A DNA stretch of 64,000 bases from Rhizobium sp. C1. GTDB taxonomy: Bacteria > Pseudomonadota > Alphaproteobacteria > Rhizobiales > Rhizobiaceae. The stretch covers positions 248,001-312,000 of the forward strand of contig NZ_JAJNCY010000006.1 of NCBI RefSeq assembly GCF_021026335.1, in the 5' to 3' direction. Both the position numbers and the translations under genes were made by a program. The notes beneath the pieces were generated by a model. That model made no database searches and was not told where the DNA came from. It saw only the letters and a list, made by a program, of their open reading frames with translations. Positions 22,819-31,267 of this stretch are shown here, one piece after another (the stretch's first letter is position 1; each line of letters begins with the position of its first letter).

Positions 22819-23310
22819 TCAGCCGCTTGCCGCCGTCTGTGTCTTCTTGCGTTTTTCGAACTCGAGGATGATTTCTTTCAGCCCGGGCTCATCAACCAGC
22901 GCAGCCGCGTCTTCACAGCTGAACCAGGCCATCTCGCGCTGGCCCTTTTCCTTGTAGTTGCTGGCAAAGCCGCTAACCTTGAGCGCGTGAACCTGCACCT
23001 TGCATGGCAGTTCCACGCCGGAATCGAGCCCCTTCATGTAGCCGTAAAGACCCAGAGGCTTCACCTCGGCCTTACCCTTGACGCCCGCTTCCTCGAAGGC
23101 CTCGCGCTCTGCGACCGCATGCGCCAGTTTGCCGTTCATCGGCCAGCCCTTCGGAATGATCCAGCGGCCGGTTCCGCGGCTGGTGATCAACAGGATTTCG
23201 ACAGCGCTCTTGTCGCTGGTTTTACGATAGCAAAGAGCGGCAAACTGCAACCGGTCGGGGCGGCGCAGCATGAGGCGTAATTCGGACGCAAGGCGTGTGA
23301 CAACGTTCAA
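22819..23310 (-). CDS. Nudix hydrolase
   Basis: A 163-residue hydrolase with the Nudix core GWPMNGKLAHAVAEREAFEE followed by AGV. The REAFEEAGV half of the box is perfect; the upstream glutamate of G-x5-E is Lys, as in the diphosphoinositol/dinucleotide-type Nudix proteins of rhizobia. PKGWP before it is usual for this subgroup. The start is uncertain: TTG 23310 gives the full length, but no ribosome-binding site is evident; ATG 23271 is the alternative. Likely substrate: a nucleoside diphosphate-X compound or a dinucleoside polyphosphate. Confidence 0.75.
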   Translation of the reverse strand: MNVVTRLASELRLMLRRPDRLQFAALCYRKTSDKSAVEILLITSRGTGRWIIPKGWPMNGKLAHAVAEREAFEEAGVKGKAEVKPLGLYGYMKGLDSGVELPCKVQVHALKVSGFASNYKEKGQREMAWFSCEDAAALVDEPGLKEIILEFEKRKKTQTAASG

Positions 23311-23433
23311 TTTTCAGGGGAACCCCGCAATTTCAGGAAAACTCGATTCCTTTAATATAGGGTCTCAGACTTTAAATTGTACGACATTTTTGCGACAATC
23401 CCGTATTTATCGCGACAATTGGGGATAAGCGGA

Positions 23434-24105
23434 TCAACCTATGATTACAATATGAAGCGCGCGGGGGCCATGCGCACCCATGATGATCTTCTGTTCGATA
23501 TCGCCAGAGCGCGAGGGGCCGGTCACGAAATTGACCGTGCGCGGCATCTCGCCTTTGCCGTAAGTGGCTGTAATTCCCGCAAACGCCTCTTCTAGAGACG
23601 CACCGACATCTGCCGCGCGAACCGCCACGATGTGATGTTCGGGTAGAAAATTGATCGTGACCGGATTGTTGGGGCCGGAGGCGAGCACCAGCGTTCCGCT
23701 TTCCGCCACGGCGCCGCGCGCATGGCTGACACCGGCCACGTCGGTTCCGTCCGATGCGCCGGAAATCACGGTCAGCATCGGCTCACTCTCGAAACGGGCG
23801 TCCTTCAGAAGCGGATCCTCGCCCATCCGGATCGAGGCGGGCAGATTATTGCTTTTCAGGTAGCGCGAAACTTCCTGCGGCAGGTGCTCAATGGATCCGA
23901 CCCGTGCGATCGTCGCACCGTATTTCTCGGCATATTTCGCGAAGACCTCGATCCGCTCTTCCCGCGGCAATTGTCCGCGCGCCGGGATCAGCCCAGATTT
24001 TGCCTCTGCAAGGCGGCTGACCACGGCGGCGCGACGCTGAGCATCGCCGCCCGAAACGCCCAGCGAGCGCCGTACGCGGCCAAGAATGTTGTCACGCGCA
24101 CTCAT
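23434..24105 (-). CDS. lutC: lactate utilization protein C (LUD domain)
   Basis: A 223-residue LUD-domain protein, third gene of a lutABC operon. The LUD core is seen in ISGASDGTDVAGVSHARGAVAESGTLVL and NFLPEHHIVAVRAADV (quoted in part), and it ends with GAHGPRALHIVIIG. The ATG at 24105 overlaps the lutB stop (ATGA), indicating translational coupling. LutABC oxidises L-lactate to pyruvate through Fe-S subunits; LutC is the non-Fe-S partner. Confidence 0.88.
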   Translation of the reverse strand: MSARDNILGRVRRSLGVSGGDAQRRAAVVSRLAEAKSGLIPARGQLPREERIEVFAKYAEKYGATIARVGSIEHLPQEVSRYLKSNNLPASIRMGEDPLLKDARFESEPMLTVISGASDGTDVAGVSHARGAVAESGTLVLASGPNNPVTINFLPEHHIVAVRAADVGASLEEAFAGITATYGKGEMPRTVNFVTGPSRSGDIEQKIIMGAHGPRALHIVIIG

Positions 24106-25532
24106 CGTCCGCCCTCCCTTGCCTGCTTCTCCGCCCAGGCCTGCAGGAAGGTCTTGCCCTCGGGCGCCGGCATCTCGCGATGTTTCGTCCAGCCGCCCGC
24201 CAGCGGCAGGCTGGAAATGCGCCGACTCGTTCCTCCAAGCACCGACAGCAGTGGCATGACGACCGACACGGCGGCCCGATAAAGCTTCGGCCGTTTGGCA
24301 AAGAAGGCCCAGAATTTCAGCCCGTAGCGCGCGGCAGAGGGCGTCAGATGTTTCTCGAATTCCCGCTCCCGCCAATGCCGCATCATCTTCGGCAGCGGAA
24401 TGCGCATGGGACAGACGCTCTCGCACCGCCCGCAGAAGGTGGAGGCATTCGGCAGATGCCCACCAACCTCGATGCCCGACAGGGAGGGCGTGAGAACCGC
24501 ACCCATGGGCCCCGGATAGACCGCGCCATAGGCATGCCCGCCGACCGCATGGTAGACCGGACAGTGGTTCATGCAGGCGCCGCAGCGGATGCAGCGCAGC
24601 ATGTCTTGAAACTCCGTGCCGAGCATCGCGGTGCGGCCATTGTCCAGCAGCACGACATGATATTCCTCCGGCCCGTCGGGATCGTCTGCCCGCTTCGGCC
24701 CGGTGGAAAAAGTCGTGTAGACGGACATGTCCTGCCCGGTTGCCGAACGCGCGAGAACGCGGAGTATCTGCGCGCAGTCGTTCAGCGTTGGCACCAGCTT
24801 TTCAAGCGAGGCGACGACGACATGGCACTTGCCGAGCGTCTGCGTCAGGTCGCCATTGCCCTCATTCGTCACGATGACCGAGGATCCGGTCTCGGCGATG
24901 AGGAAATTCGCGCCCGTGATCCCGACATCTGCCTCGAAATAGCGCTGCCGCAAGACCTGCCGCGCCTCGTTCAGCAGCGCTTCGTGCTGAGAAAGGTCGC
25001 GCTCCGGCGGCAGATGCGTGTGAACGCGGCGGAAATCGGCCTCCACCTGATCCTTGTTGAGGTGGACGGCGGGCGCGATGATATGGCTCGGCGTCTCGCC
25101 GCGTAGCTGGATGATATATTCGCCAAGATCGGTCTCGACCGGCGTGATCCCGTTCTTCTCGAGGAAATCGTTGAGCTCGATTTCCTCGGTGATCATCGAC
25201 TTGCCCTTGGTCACGGTCTTCGCATTCCGCTTCCGGCAGATGTCGAGAATGATGGCCCGCGCATCCTCCGCCGTTTCGGCAAAATGCACATGGCCGCCCG
25301 AGGCGATCACCTTCTTCTCGTATTCCTCCAGATAAAGATCGAGATGGGCCAGCGTGTGGTTCTTGATGTCGCGGGCATTGTCGCGCAGGGCTTCGAATTC
25401 CGGCAGCGCATCGGCGGCGGCCAGCCGCTTGGCGATGAAGCCAATCTCGACATTCTTCAGCGCCTTCTGCAGGGCAGCATCACCAAGCGCGCGGGTGGCG
25501 TTTTCCTTGAAGTTCGGCGTCGTGATCTGCAT
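24102..25532 (-). CDS. lutB: lactate utilization iron-sulfur protein B
   Basis: A 476-residue protein with an N-terminal LUD domain (TKGKSMITEEIELNDFLEK, then GITGANFLIAETGSSVIVTN) and two 4Fe-4S clusters at CIRCGACMNHCPVY and CGRCESVCPMRIPLP. The C-terminal DUF3390-like tail ends with WAEKQAREGGR. The start at 25532 lies ten bases after lutA; a longer in-frame start overlaps lutA and is less likely. It is the catalytic/electron-transfer subunit of the LutABC lactate oxidation complex. Confidence 0.9.
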   Translation of the reverse strand: MQITTPNFKENATRALGDAALQKALKNVEIGFIAKRLAAADALPEFEALRDNARDIKNHTLAHLDLYLEEYEKKVIASGGHVHFAETAEDARAIILDICRKRNAKTVTKGKSMITEEIELNDFLEKNGITPVETDLGEYIIQLRGETPSHIIAPAVHLNKDQVEADFRRVHTHLPPERDLSQHEALLNEARQVLRQRYFEADVGITGANFLIAETGSSVIVTNEGNGDLTQTLGKCHVVVASLEKLVPTLNDCAQILRVLARSATGQDMSVYTTFSTGPKRADDPDGPEEYHVVLLDNGRTAMLGTEFQDMLRCIRCGACMNHCPVYHAVGGHAYGAVYPGPMGAVLTPSLSGIEVGGHLPNASTFCGRCESVCPMRIPLPKMMRHWREREFEKHLTPSAARYGLKFWAFFAKRPKLYRAAVSVVMPLLSVLGGTSRRISSLPLAGGWTKHREMPAPEGKTFLQAWAEKQAREGGR

Positions 25533-25542
25533 CTGTCTCGCC

Positions 25543-26301
25543 TCACTTGCCCGCAATCGGCGGCGCATCGGTCATGCCCGCCAGCACTTCTGCGACATGC
25601 CGTACCTCGGTCCTGCCGCCCTCGCGCTTTATCTTCCCCGCCATGTTCATCAGACAGCCGATATCGCCGGCCAGCAGCACATCCGCGCCGGTCTCGCCAA
25701 TCGTTGCCTTCTTCTTCTCGACGATGGCGTTGGAAATATCCGGATATTTCACGCAGAACGTGCCGCCGAAGCCGCAGCAGACGTCGCTGTTCTTCATCTC
25801 GGCAAGCCGCACACCGGGCAGCGACGAAAGCAGCTTGCGCGGCTGCGCCTGGATGCCAAGCTCACGCAGGCCCGAACAGCTGTCGTGATAGGTGACGGTG
25901 CCGGCGAAATCGCTTTCGACCTTTTCCACCTTCATGACGTCGGTGAGGAAGGAGACGAGTTCATGCACCTTGGCGGAAAAGGCCAATGCGCGGGCTTCCC
26001 ATCTCGCATCGCCCTTGAACAGCCCCGGATAATGCTTCTTCAGCATGGCCGCGCAGGAACCGGAGGGCGCGACGACATAATCGAAGCCATCAAAGGCCTC
26101 GATCGCCTGTTCGGCGAGCGCCCGGGCATCTTTCCTGTCGCCGGAATTATACGCCGGCTGGCCGCAACAGGTCTGCGCCATCGGCACTTCGAGCCGGCAG
26201 CCTGCATCTTCGATCAGCTTTGCGGCCGCGAAACCGACGGTCGGCCGGAACAGATCCGCAAGACAGGTGACGAACAGCCCCACGCTCGGTTGATCGGTCA
26301 T
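25543..26301 (-). CDS. lutA: lactate utilization protein A (CCG-domain protein)
   Basis: A 252-residue protein with two CCG (cysteine-rich) domains: PMAQTCCGQPAYNSG and NSDVCCGFGGTFCVKYPDI, as in LutA and the C-terminus of GlcF. The first ATG (26307) sits too close to the GGAGGA site; ATG 26301 has ideal spacing. It is the first gene of lutABC. The upstream neighbour is a DUF4337 membrane gene on the same strand, 73 bases away. Confidence 0.88.
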   Translation of the reverse strand: MTDQPSVGLFVTCLADLFRPTVGFAAAKLIEDAGCRLEVPMAQTCCGQPAYNSGDRKDARALAEQAIEAFDGFDYVVAPSGSCAAMLKKHYPGLFKGDARWEARALAFSAKVHELVSFLTDVMKVEKVESDFAGTVTYHDSCSGLRELGIQAQPRKLLSSLPGVRLAEMKNSDVCCGFGGTFCVKYPDISNAIVEKKKATIGETGADVLLAGDIGCLMNMAGKIKREGGRTEVRHVAEVLAGMTDAPPIAGK

Positions 26302-26374
26302 GCGCATTTCCTCCGCTCGTCAGATGACTGCGGGAAGAACAGCCGGTCAATAGTTTTGTTGGCGAACGAGCCGG

Positions 26375-26953
26375 TCAGCTCAGGAAGGCGATCAGCACCT
26401 GGACGCTGTCATGCAGGCCCATCCAGTTGTTGAAACCGCCGACACCGAAGACAACGCCGCCAAGGCCGAACGCTGAGGCAACGCCAAAAAGCCATCGGAT
26501 ACGCACCAGCGCGGTGACCGCAAACAGCGCCAGTGCCACGGAAAGCAGCGCATCCGAAAGATCGAACATGTCGTCGCGATTGTTGCCGGCGTCATAATCC
26601 GCCTGCCGTGCCTTGGCCTTGTCGGAGGACTCTTGCGCGCGCGATTTGTAGAGATCGGCGGATTTTTGCCAGGTTTCGAGCGTCTTGGCGCGGTCCGGCG
26701 TATCGGGCTGCGTCGCCTTCAACTGCTCGATGGCGATTTCAACGCCGAACTGGCGCTGGCGGCGGGCCTGATATTCATTCCAGAAATCGACCGACTCGGC
26801 CTGCGCCTTCTGCATGGCCTGGACGATATTGTCGTCCTTGATCTTGCTGACCGCCATGAAGGCCGAAAGCAGCGCGACAGCCAGCGCAATCGCATTGAAA
26901 AACCCGCGGTCAGAGCCGCCTTCGCCCGGTTCGGGCAGTTCCACGCCTTCCAT
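26375..26953 (-). CDS. DUF4337-like membrane protein
   Basis: A 192-residue protein with an acidic N-terminus (EGVELPEPGEGGSDRGFF), a first membrane helix (NAIALAVALLSAFMAV), a long charged segment predicted to be helical or coiled (SVDFWNEYQARRQRQFGVEI, then LYKSRAQESSDKAKARQAD) and two more membrane helices at the C-terminus. The layout matches DUF4337 as I recall it. Start 26953 follows GGGGAT. Function unknown; it is not obviously part of lactate or glycolate oxidation. Confidence 0.6.
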   Translation of the reverse strand: MEGVELPEPGEGGSDRGFFNAIALAVALLSAFMAVSKIKDDNIVQAMQKAQAESVDFWNEYQARRQRQFGVEIAIEQLKATQPDTPDRAKTLETWQKSADLYKSRAQESSDKAKARQADYDAGNNRDDMFDLSDALLSVALALFAVTALVRIRWLFGVASAFGLGGVVFGVGGFNNWMGLHDSVQVLIAFLS

Positions 26954-27038
26954 CGAAATCCCCGTTGTTCGAGCCGCGATTCGCGGCCGTCTTCGCGCGA
27001 TGGATAGCAATCCGCCTATGAACTGCCAAGCGGGCGCA

Positions 27039-27935
27039 TCAGCCCTCCCAATAGGGTCGCGGCCCGTAAAGCCCAGCCAGATAATCGATGAAGATGCGCA
27101 CCTTGGCGGGCAGGAACTCCCGGCTCGGATAGACCGCCGAAAGCGCGACATTCTTTGGCGCTTCCAGGAAGGGGAGAACGGGCACGAGCCTGCCGCTTTT
27201 CAGCTCCGGCCCGACATCCCAAGTGGAGCGGAGCGCAATGCCGAGCCCGGCAATGACGGCCTCGCGGATCACTTCCGATGAATTGGTCACCAGCGGTCCC
27301 TGCGGCCGGTAGATCACCGGCCCCTCCGGTCCTTCCAGCCGCCACGTGTCATTGTTATGCGGGGCTAAGCAGATATGCCGGTCGAGGTCGGAAAGCGTTT
27401 CCGGCATGCCATGCGCGGCGACATAGTCCGGGCTGGCGCAAAGCAGCCGCCGCACCGGCGCAAGCCGCCGGGCCACGAGAGAAGAATCCATCAGTTCGCC
27501 GATGCGGATGGCGAGATCATAGCCGCCGGCGACGAGATCGATGAATTCATCGGACAGCGTCAGATTGATCGTGATGCCCGGATTGGCCTGCATGAAGGGT
27601 TTGAGATGCGGCGCGACATGCATGCGTCCGAAAGAGGTGGGGGCGGAAATCTTCAGCGTTCCCCGCGCCTCTTCCGCCCGGCCCGCAATGAACGCTTCCG
27701 CATCCTCGATGCCTGCAAGAATGGCCTCAATGCGGATCAGGAAGCCTTGCCCCGCTTCCGTCAGCGACAATTGCCGGGTTGTGCGCTGGAAAAGCCGGGT
27801 CCCCAGCCGCTCCTCCAGATGCTTGATCCGCTTGGACACGACCGCGGGCGATAAGCCCAGTTCTCGCCCCGCCGCCGACATGCTCAGACTGCGCGCCACC
27901 TGGGCGAAAATGTCCAGATCCTCGAGCCGTGTCAT
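27039..27935 (-). CDS. LysR-family regulator divergent from glcD
   Basis: A 298-residue LysR protein of the GcvA/DsdC-like subgroup: winged helix (LEDLDIFAQVARSLSMSAAG, then LSPAVVSKRIKHLEERLGTR) and effector domain (RGTLKISAPTSFGRMHVAPH). A strong GGAGG precedes ATG 27935. It is back-to-back with glcD, with 127 bases between the starts. I infer that it controls the glycolate oxidase genes, possibly lut as well. Effector unknown; glycolate is the natural guess. Confidence 0.75.
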   Translation of the reverse strand: MTRLEDLDIFAQVARSLSMSAAGRELGLSPAVVSKRIKHLEERLGTRLFQRTTRQLSLTEAGQGFLIRIEAILAGIEDAEAFIAGRAEEARGTLKISAPTSFGRMHVAPHLKPFMQANPGITINLTLSDEFIDLVAGGYDLAIRIGELMDSSLVARRLAPVRRLLCASPDYVAAHGMPETLSDLDRHICLAPHNNDTWRLEGPEGPVIYRPQGPLVTNSSEVIREAVIAGLGIALRSTWDVGPELKSGRLVPVLPFLEAPKNVALSAVYPSREFLPAKVRIFIDYLAGLYGPRPYWEG

Positions 27936-28062
27936 GGCGCCTCCGTTTAAAATCGGTTCGATTATCGCCCTTGAGGAAAAAGTTATTAGCATTTCGCCGT
28001 GCTTGCGCAAGCGCCGGCGGACCGGATAGATTCGGCATCGAAACTTGCAAGGGGAGGACAGG

Positions 28063-29496
28063 ATGAGCGGAGCGATTGCCCTGAAGGCGCCGGACCCGGC
28101 GATCCTGTCGCGCCGGGATCAGATCATCGCCGACCTCGCCGATTTCCTGCCTGCCGGAACCGTTGTCTCGTCGGAGCGCGAGCTGAAACCCTTCGAAACG
28201 GATGGCTTCATCGCCTATCGCCGCATGCCGCTCGTCGTCACCCTGCCGCGCACGACGGAAGAGGTCGCGGCGATCATGAAGTACTGCGCGAAATACAAGG
28301 TGCCGGTCGTGCCGCGCGGCGCAGGCACTTCGCTCTCCGGCGGCGCCATCCCGCAGGAAGATGCGGTCGTCGTTGCGCTGACCCGCATGAACCGTATTCT
28401 CGAGGTCGACTATCCCAACCGCTGCGCCCGCGTGCAGGCCGGCGTCACCAATCTGGCGATTTCCGAAGCCGTCTCGGCGGACGGCTTCTTCTATGCGCCC
28501 GACCCGAGTTCGCAGCTTGCCTGCACCATCGGCGGTAATATTGGCATGAATTCCGGCGGCGCGCATTGCCTGAAATATGGCGTGACGACCAACAACCTCC
28601 TCGGCGTGAAGATGGTTCTCTTCGACGGCACGGTGATCGAGCTGGGCGGCAAGGCGCTGGATGCCAGCGGCTATGATCTCCTCGGCATCGTCTGCGGCTC
28701 TGAGGGCCAGCTTGGCATCGTCACGGAAGCGACCGTGCGGCTCATCGCCAAGCCGGAAGGCCAGCGCCCGGTCCTCTTCGGCTTCGAGACCTCGGAAGGA
28801 GCGAGCGCCTGCGTGACCGACGTCATCGCCGCCGGCCTCATTCCCGTTGCCATCGAATTCATGGACAAGCCGGCGATCGAAATCTGCGAGGCCTTTGCTA
28901 AGGCCGGCTATCCGCTGGATGTCGAAGCGCTATTGATCGTCGAGGTCGAGGGCTCCGAGACCGAGATGGATGCGATGCTCAAGGCGATCATCGATATCGC
29001 CCGCCGCCATGGCGTCAAGACGGTCAAGGAATGCCAGTCGGCCACCGAGGCCGCCCTGATCTGGAAGGGTCGCAAATCCGCCTTCGGCGCGACGGGACGC
29101 ATTGCCGATTATATCTGCATGGACGGCACGGTCCCCCTCTCGCAGCTCACCAATGTGCTGCGCGGAACGGCCAAGATCGTCGCGCGCTATGGCCTGCGCG
29201 TCGCGAACGTCTTCCATGCCGGCGACGGCAACATGCATCCACTGATCCTCTACAACATCAACGACCCGGATGAAGCCCGCCGCGCCGAAGAGGCCGGCAA
29301 CGAGATCCTCAAGCTCTGCGTGGATGCGGGCGGTTGCCTCACCGGCGAACATGGCGTGGGCATCGAGAAGCGCGACCTGATGACCCATCAATATTCGAAA
29401 CCCGATCTCGACCAGCAGATGGCCGTGCGCGCCGCCTTCGATCCGGACTGGCTGCTCAATCCCTCCAAGGTCTTCCCGCTGGAAGGGCGATCCTGA
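28063..29496 (+). CDS. glcD: glycolate oxidase subunit GlcD (FAD-linked)
   Basis: A 477-residue FAD-binding oxidoreductase of the D-2-hydroxyacid dehydrogenase class. The FAD-binding_4 loop is VPRGAGTSLSGGAIPQ, with GGNIGMNSGGAHCLKYGVT and CGSEGQLGIVTEATV. The C-terminal FAD-oxidase part has FHAGDGNMHPLILYN and CLTGEHGVGIEKRDLM. GGGGAGG lies six bases before ATG 28063. Its stop overlaps glcE. It oxidises glycolate to glyoxylate at the membrane with GlcE and GlcF. Confidence 0.92.
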   Translation: MSGAIALKAPDPAILSRRDQIIADLADFLPAGTVVSSERELKPFETDGFIAYRRMPLVVTLPRTTEEVAAIMKYCAKYKVPVVPRGAGTSLSGGAIPQEDAVVVALTRMNRILEVDYPNRCARVQAGVTNLAISEAVSADGFFYAPDPSSQLACTIGGNIGMNSGGAHCLKYGVTTNNLLGVKMVLFDGTVIELGGKALDASGYDLLGIVCGSEGQLGIVTEATVRLIAKPEGQRPVLFGFETSEGASACVTDVIAAGLIPVAIEFMDKPAIEICEAFAKAGYPLDVEALLIVEVEGSETEMDAMLKAIIDIARRHGVKTVKECQSATEAALIWKGRKSAFGATGRIADYICMDGTVPLSQLTNVLRGTAKIVARYGLRVANVFHAGDGNMHPLILYNINDPDEARRAEEAGNEILKLCVDAGGCLTGEHGVGIEKRDLMTHQYSKPDLDQQMAVRAAFDPDWLLNPSKVFPLEGRS

Positions 29497-30698
29497 TGGC
29501 GGATATCTATGAGCCGCAAACCGAGGCCGACGCCGCAGCGATGATCACCGAGGCGGCACGGGAGGGCAGGGCGCTCGCCATCTTTGGCGGCAACACCCGC
29601 GCCGGCTTCGGCCAAAAGGTCGAGGGGGCAGCTTTCACCGCGAAACGCCTCCGGGGCATCACAGCTTATAATCCGTCCGAAATGACGCTGACCGCGCTTG
29701 CCGGAACGCCCGTTGCCGAAATCGAGGCGGAACTGGCCGACAACGGCCAGATGATGGCCTTTGAGCCTGCGGATCACCGCATGATGATGGGCACCGAAGG
29801 CGTACCGACGATTGGCGGCCTCTTCGCCACCAACACCTCCGGCCCCCGCCGCTTCGTTTCCGGTGCCGCCCGCGACAGCCTGCTCGGCATCCGCTTCGTC
29901 AACGGCATGGGCGAGGTGATCAAGTCCGGCGGACGGGTGATGAAGAACGTCACCGGCCTCGACCTCGTGAAGCTTCTCGCGGGCTCCTACGGCACGCTCG
30001 GTTTCCTGACCGAAGTCACCTTCAAGGTCCTGCCCGTGCCGCGCACCGAGGCAACCGTCGTTGTTACTGGCCTCAACGACGCCGAGGCGGCGATAGCGAT
30101 GTCGGCAGCACTTGCCACCTCCTGCGAAGTCTCCGGTGCCGCGCATCTGCCGGAAAGCGTGCGCTGGCTCTTTGGCAAAAACGGCCTGCCTGACGGGCCC
30201 GCGACGCTGCTCCGCATCGAAGGTGTCGAAGCCTCCGTCGCCGACCGCGTCAACCGCCTGCAACCTTTCCTGCAGCGCTATGGCGCGGTGAGCCAGATCG
30301 ACCAGGGCGACAGCCAGCAGATCTGGCGCGAAATCCGCGACGTCACGCCCTTTTCCGAAGATGGCTCGTGCAAACCGCTCTGGCGCATCTCCTGCGCCCC
30401 CTCTGCCGGTCATCAGCTGCTCGCGGCACTCCGCCTCGAAACCGGCGTCAACGCCTTCTTCGACTGGCAGGGCGGCCTCGTCTGGATGCAGATGGAGGGC
30501 GATGGGGAAGCCGAGATGATCCGCGCCTATCTCAAGCGCCTCGGGGGCGGCCACGCCACGCTGATCCGCGCCAGAGATAGTGTGCGCGCCGCAATCGCCG
30601 CCTTCGAGCCGCAGGAGAAGGGCGTCGCCGCCCTTTCGGCGGCGGTGAAGGCCAAGCTTGACCCGAAAGGCATTTTCAATCCGGGGCGGATGGGGTGA
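29496..30698 (+). CDS. glcE: glycolate oxidase subunit GlcE (FAD-binding)
   Basis: A 400-residue subunit. The FAD-binding_4 fold is present (LAIFGGNTRAGFG, EGVPTIGGLFATNTSGPRRF, GRVMKNVTGLDLVKLLAGSY), and the ending KLDPKGIFNPGRMG is typical. The start ATG 29496 overlaps the glcD stop (TGATG), so the two are translationally coupled. A membrane gene and a repeat separate it from glcF, which is unusual for this operon. Confidence 0.9.
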   Translation: MADIYEPQTEADAAAMITEAAREGRALAIFGGNTRAGFGQKVEGAAFTAKRLRGITAYNPSEMTLTALAGTPVAEIEAELADNGQMMAFEPADHRMMMGTEGVPTIGGLFATNTSGPRRFVSGAARDSLLGIRFVNGMGEVIKSGGRVMKNVTGLDLVKLLAGSYGTLGFLTEVTFKVLPVPRTEATVVVTGLNDAEAAIAMSAALATSCEVSGAAHLPESVRWLFGKNGLPDGPATLLRIEGVEASVADRVNRLQPFLQRYGAVSQIDQGDSQQIWREIRDVTPFSEDGSCKPLWRISCAPSAGHQLLAALRLETGVNAFFDWQGGLVWMQMEGDGEAEMIRAYLKRLGGGHATLIRARDSVRAAIAAFEPQEKGVAALSAAVKAKLDPKGIFNPGRMG

Positions 30699-30722
30699 GG
30701 GCGATGTTGGGGGATATGGATA

Positions 30723-31142
30723 ATGTCTGACATTCAGGGCGGAATGCCCGAGGCATCCGGCTTTCTCGAGCCCGGCAAGGGGAGTGCCCAGCTGGTCTAT
30801 GTGCTTTATCTGGCGACATATGTCATCGGCTTTACACCGCTGCTGGGGGTACTTCTGGCCTATATTAATCGCGGGAAACTCGGCACCTTGATCGACAGCC
30901 ATTACACCTACGCGATCCGGACTTTTTGGCTCGGACTTCTTTACAGCCTCATCGCGATCGGTGCCGTGATCAACGCGATCGTCTCTGTGGGCGCCTCGCC
31001 GAACGTCGCGGTATCCTCGATCATTGTCGGTGTCCTTTTCGTCATTGCATTGGCCATCTGGTGGTTGGTGCGGTGCGTGATCGGCCTTTACAAGGTTAGC
31101 CGCGGCGAACCGATTGCAAACCCGCAAAGCTGGCTTATCTAG
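30723..31142 (+). CDS. DUF4870-like small membrane protein between glcE and glcF
   Basis: A 139-residue protein with three hydrophobic segments (LVYVLYLATYVIGFTPLLGV, TFWLGLLYSLIAIGAVINAI, ASSIIVGV-like run then ALAIWWLVRCVIGLYKV) and the short loop DSHYTYAIRTFW that resembles DUF4870 proteins (H-x-R near the second helix). Start 30723 follows GGGGGAT. It is 24 bases after glcE and is probably cotranscribed. Function unknown. Its TAG stop is shared with the left end of a repeat (31140-31244). Confidence 0.6.
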   Translation: MSDIQGGMPEASGFLEPGKGSAQLVYVLYLATYVIGFTPLLGVLLAYINRGKLGTLIDSHYTYAIRTFWLGLLYSLIAIGAVINAIVSVGASPNVAVSSIIVGVLFVIALAIWWLVRCVIGLYKVSRGEPIANPQSWLI

Positions 31143-31244
31143 AGCAATTCCAGGAGAAGCGGGAACCGGCTTTCCGTCCGGAATTGCGTAAAAACAAGCA
31201 GATAGAGCATTTCGGGTGATCCTGTTTTCACCGGAAATGCTCTA
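31140..31244. repeat. RIME-like palindromic intergenic element, copy 1
   Basis: A 105-bp element bounded by TAGAGC and GCTCTA. It holds two hairpins, CAATTCC...GGAATTG and AGAGCATTTC...GAAATGCTCT, joined by GTAAAAACAAGCAGAT. It matches the element at 61605-61708 over its length with scattered differences. It resembles the Rhizobium intergenic mosaic elements described in this family. It lies inside the glc operon, between the DUF4870 gene and glcF. Confidence 0.8.
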
Positions 31245-31267
31245 GCCACTCAAGGACACAAAAGCCC

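Noticed and set aside
23377..23595. Small plus-strand frame (72 codons) at the lutC 3' end
   Set aside because: No ribosome-binding site, overlaps lutC in antisense, composition unlike a protein.
29388..31127. 579-codon minus-strand frame across glcE and the DUF4870 gene
   Set aside because: Antisense shadow with His/Arg/Asp-rich composition and no homologous look.
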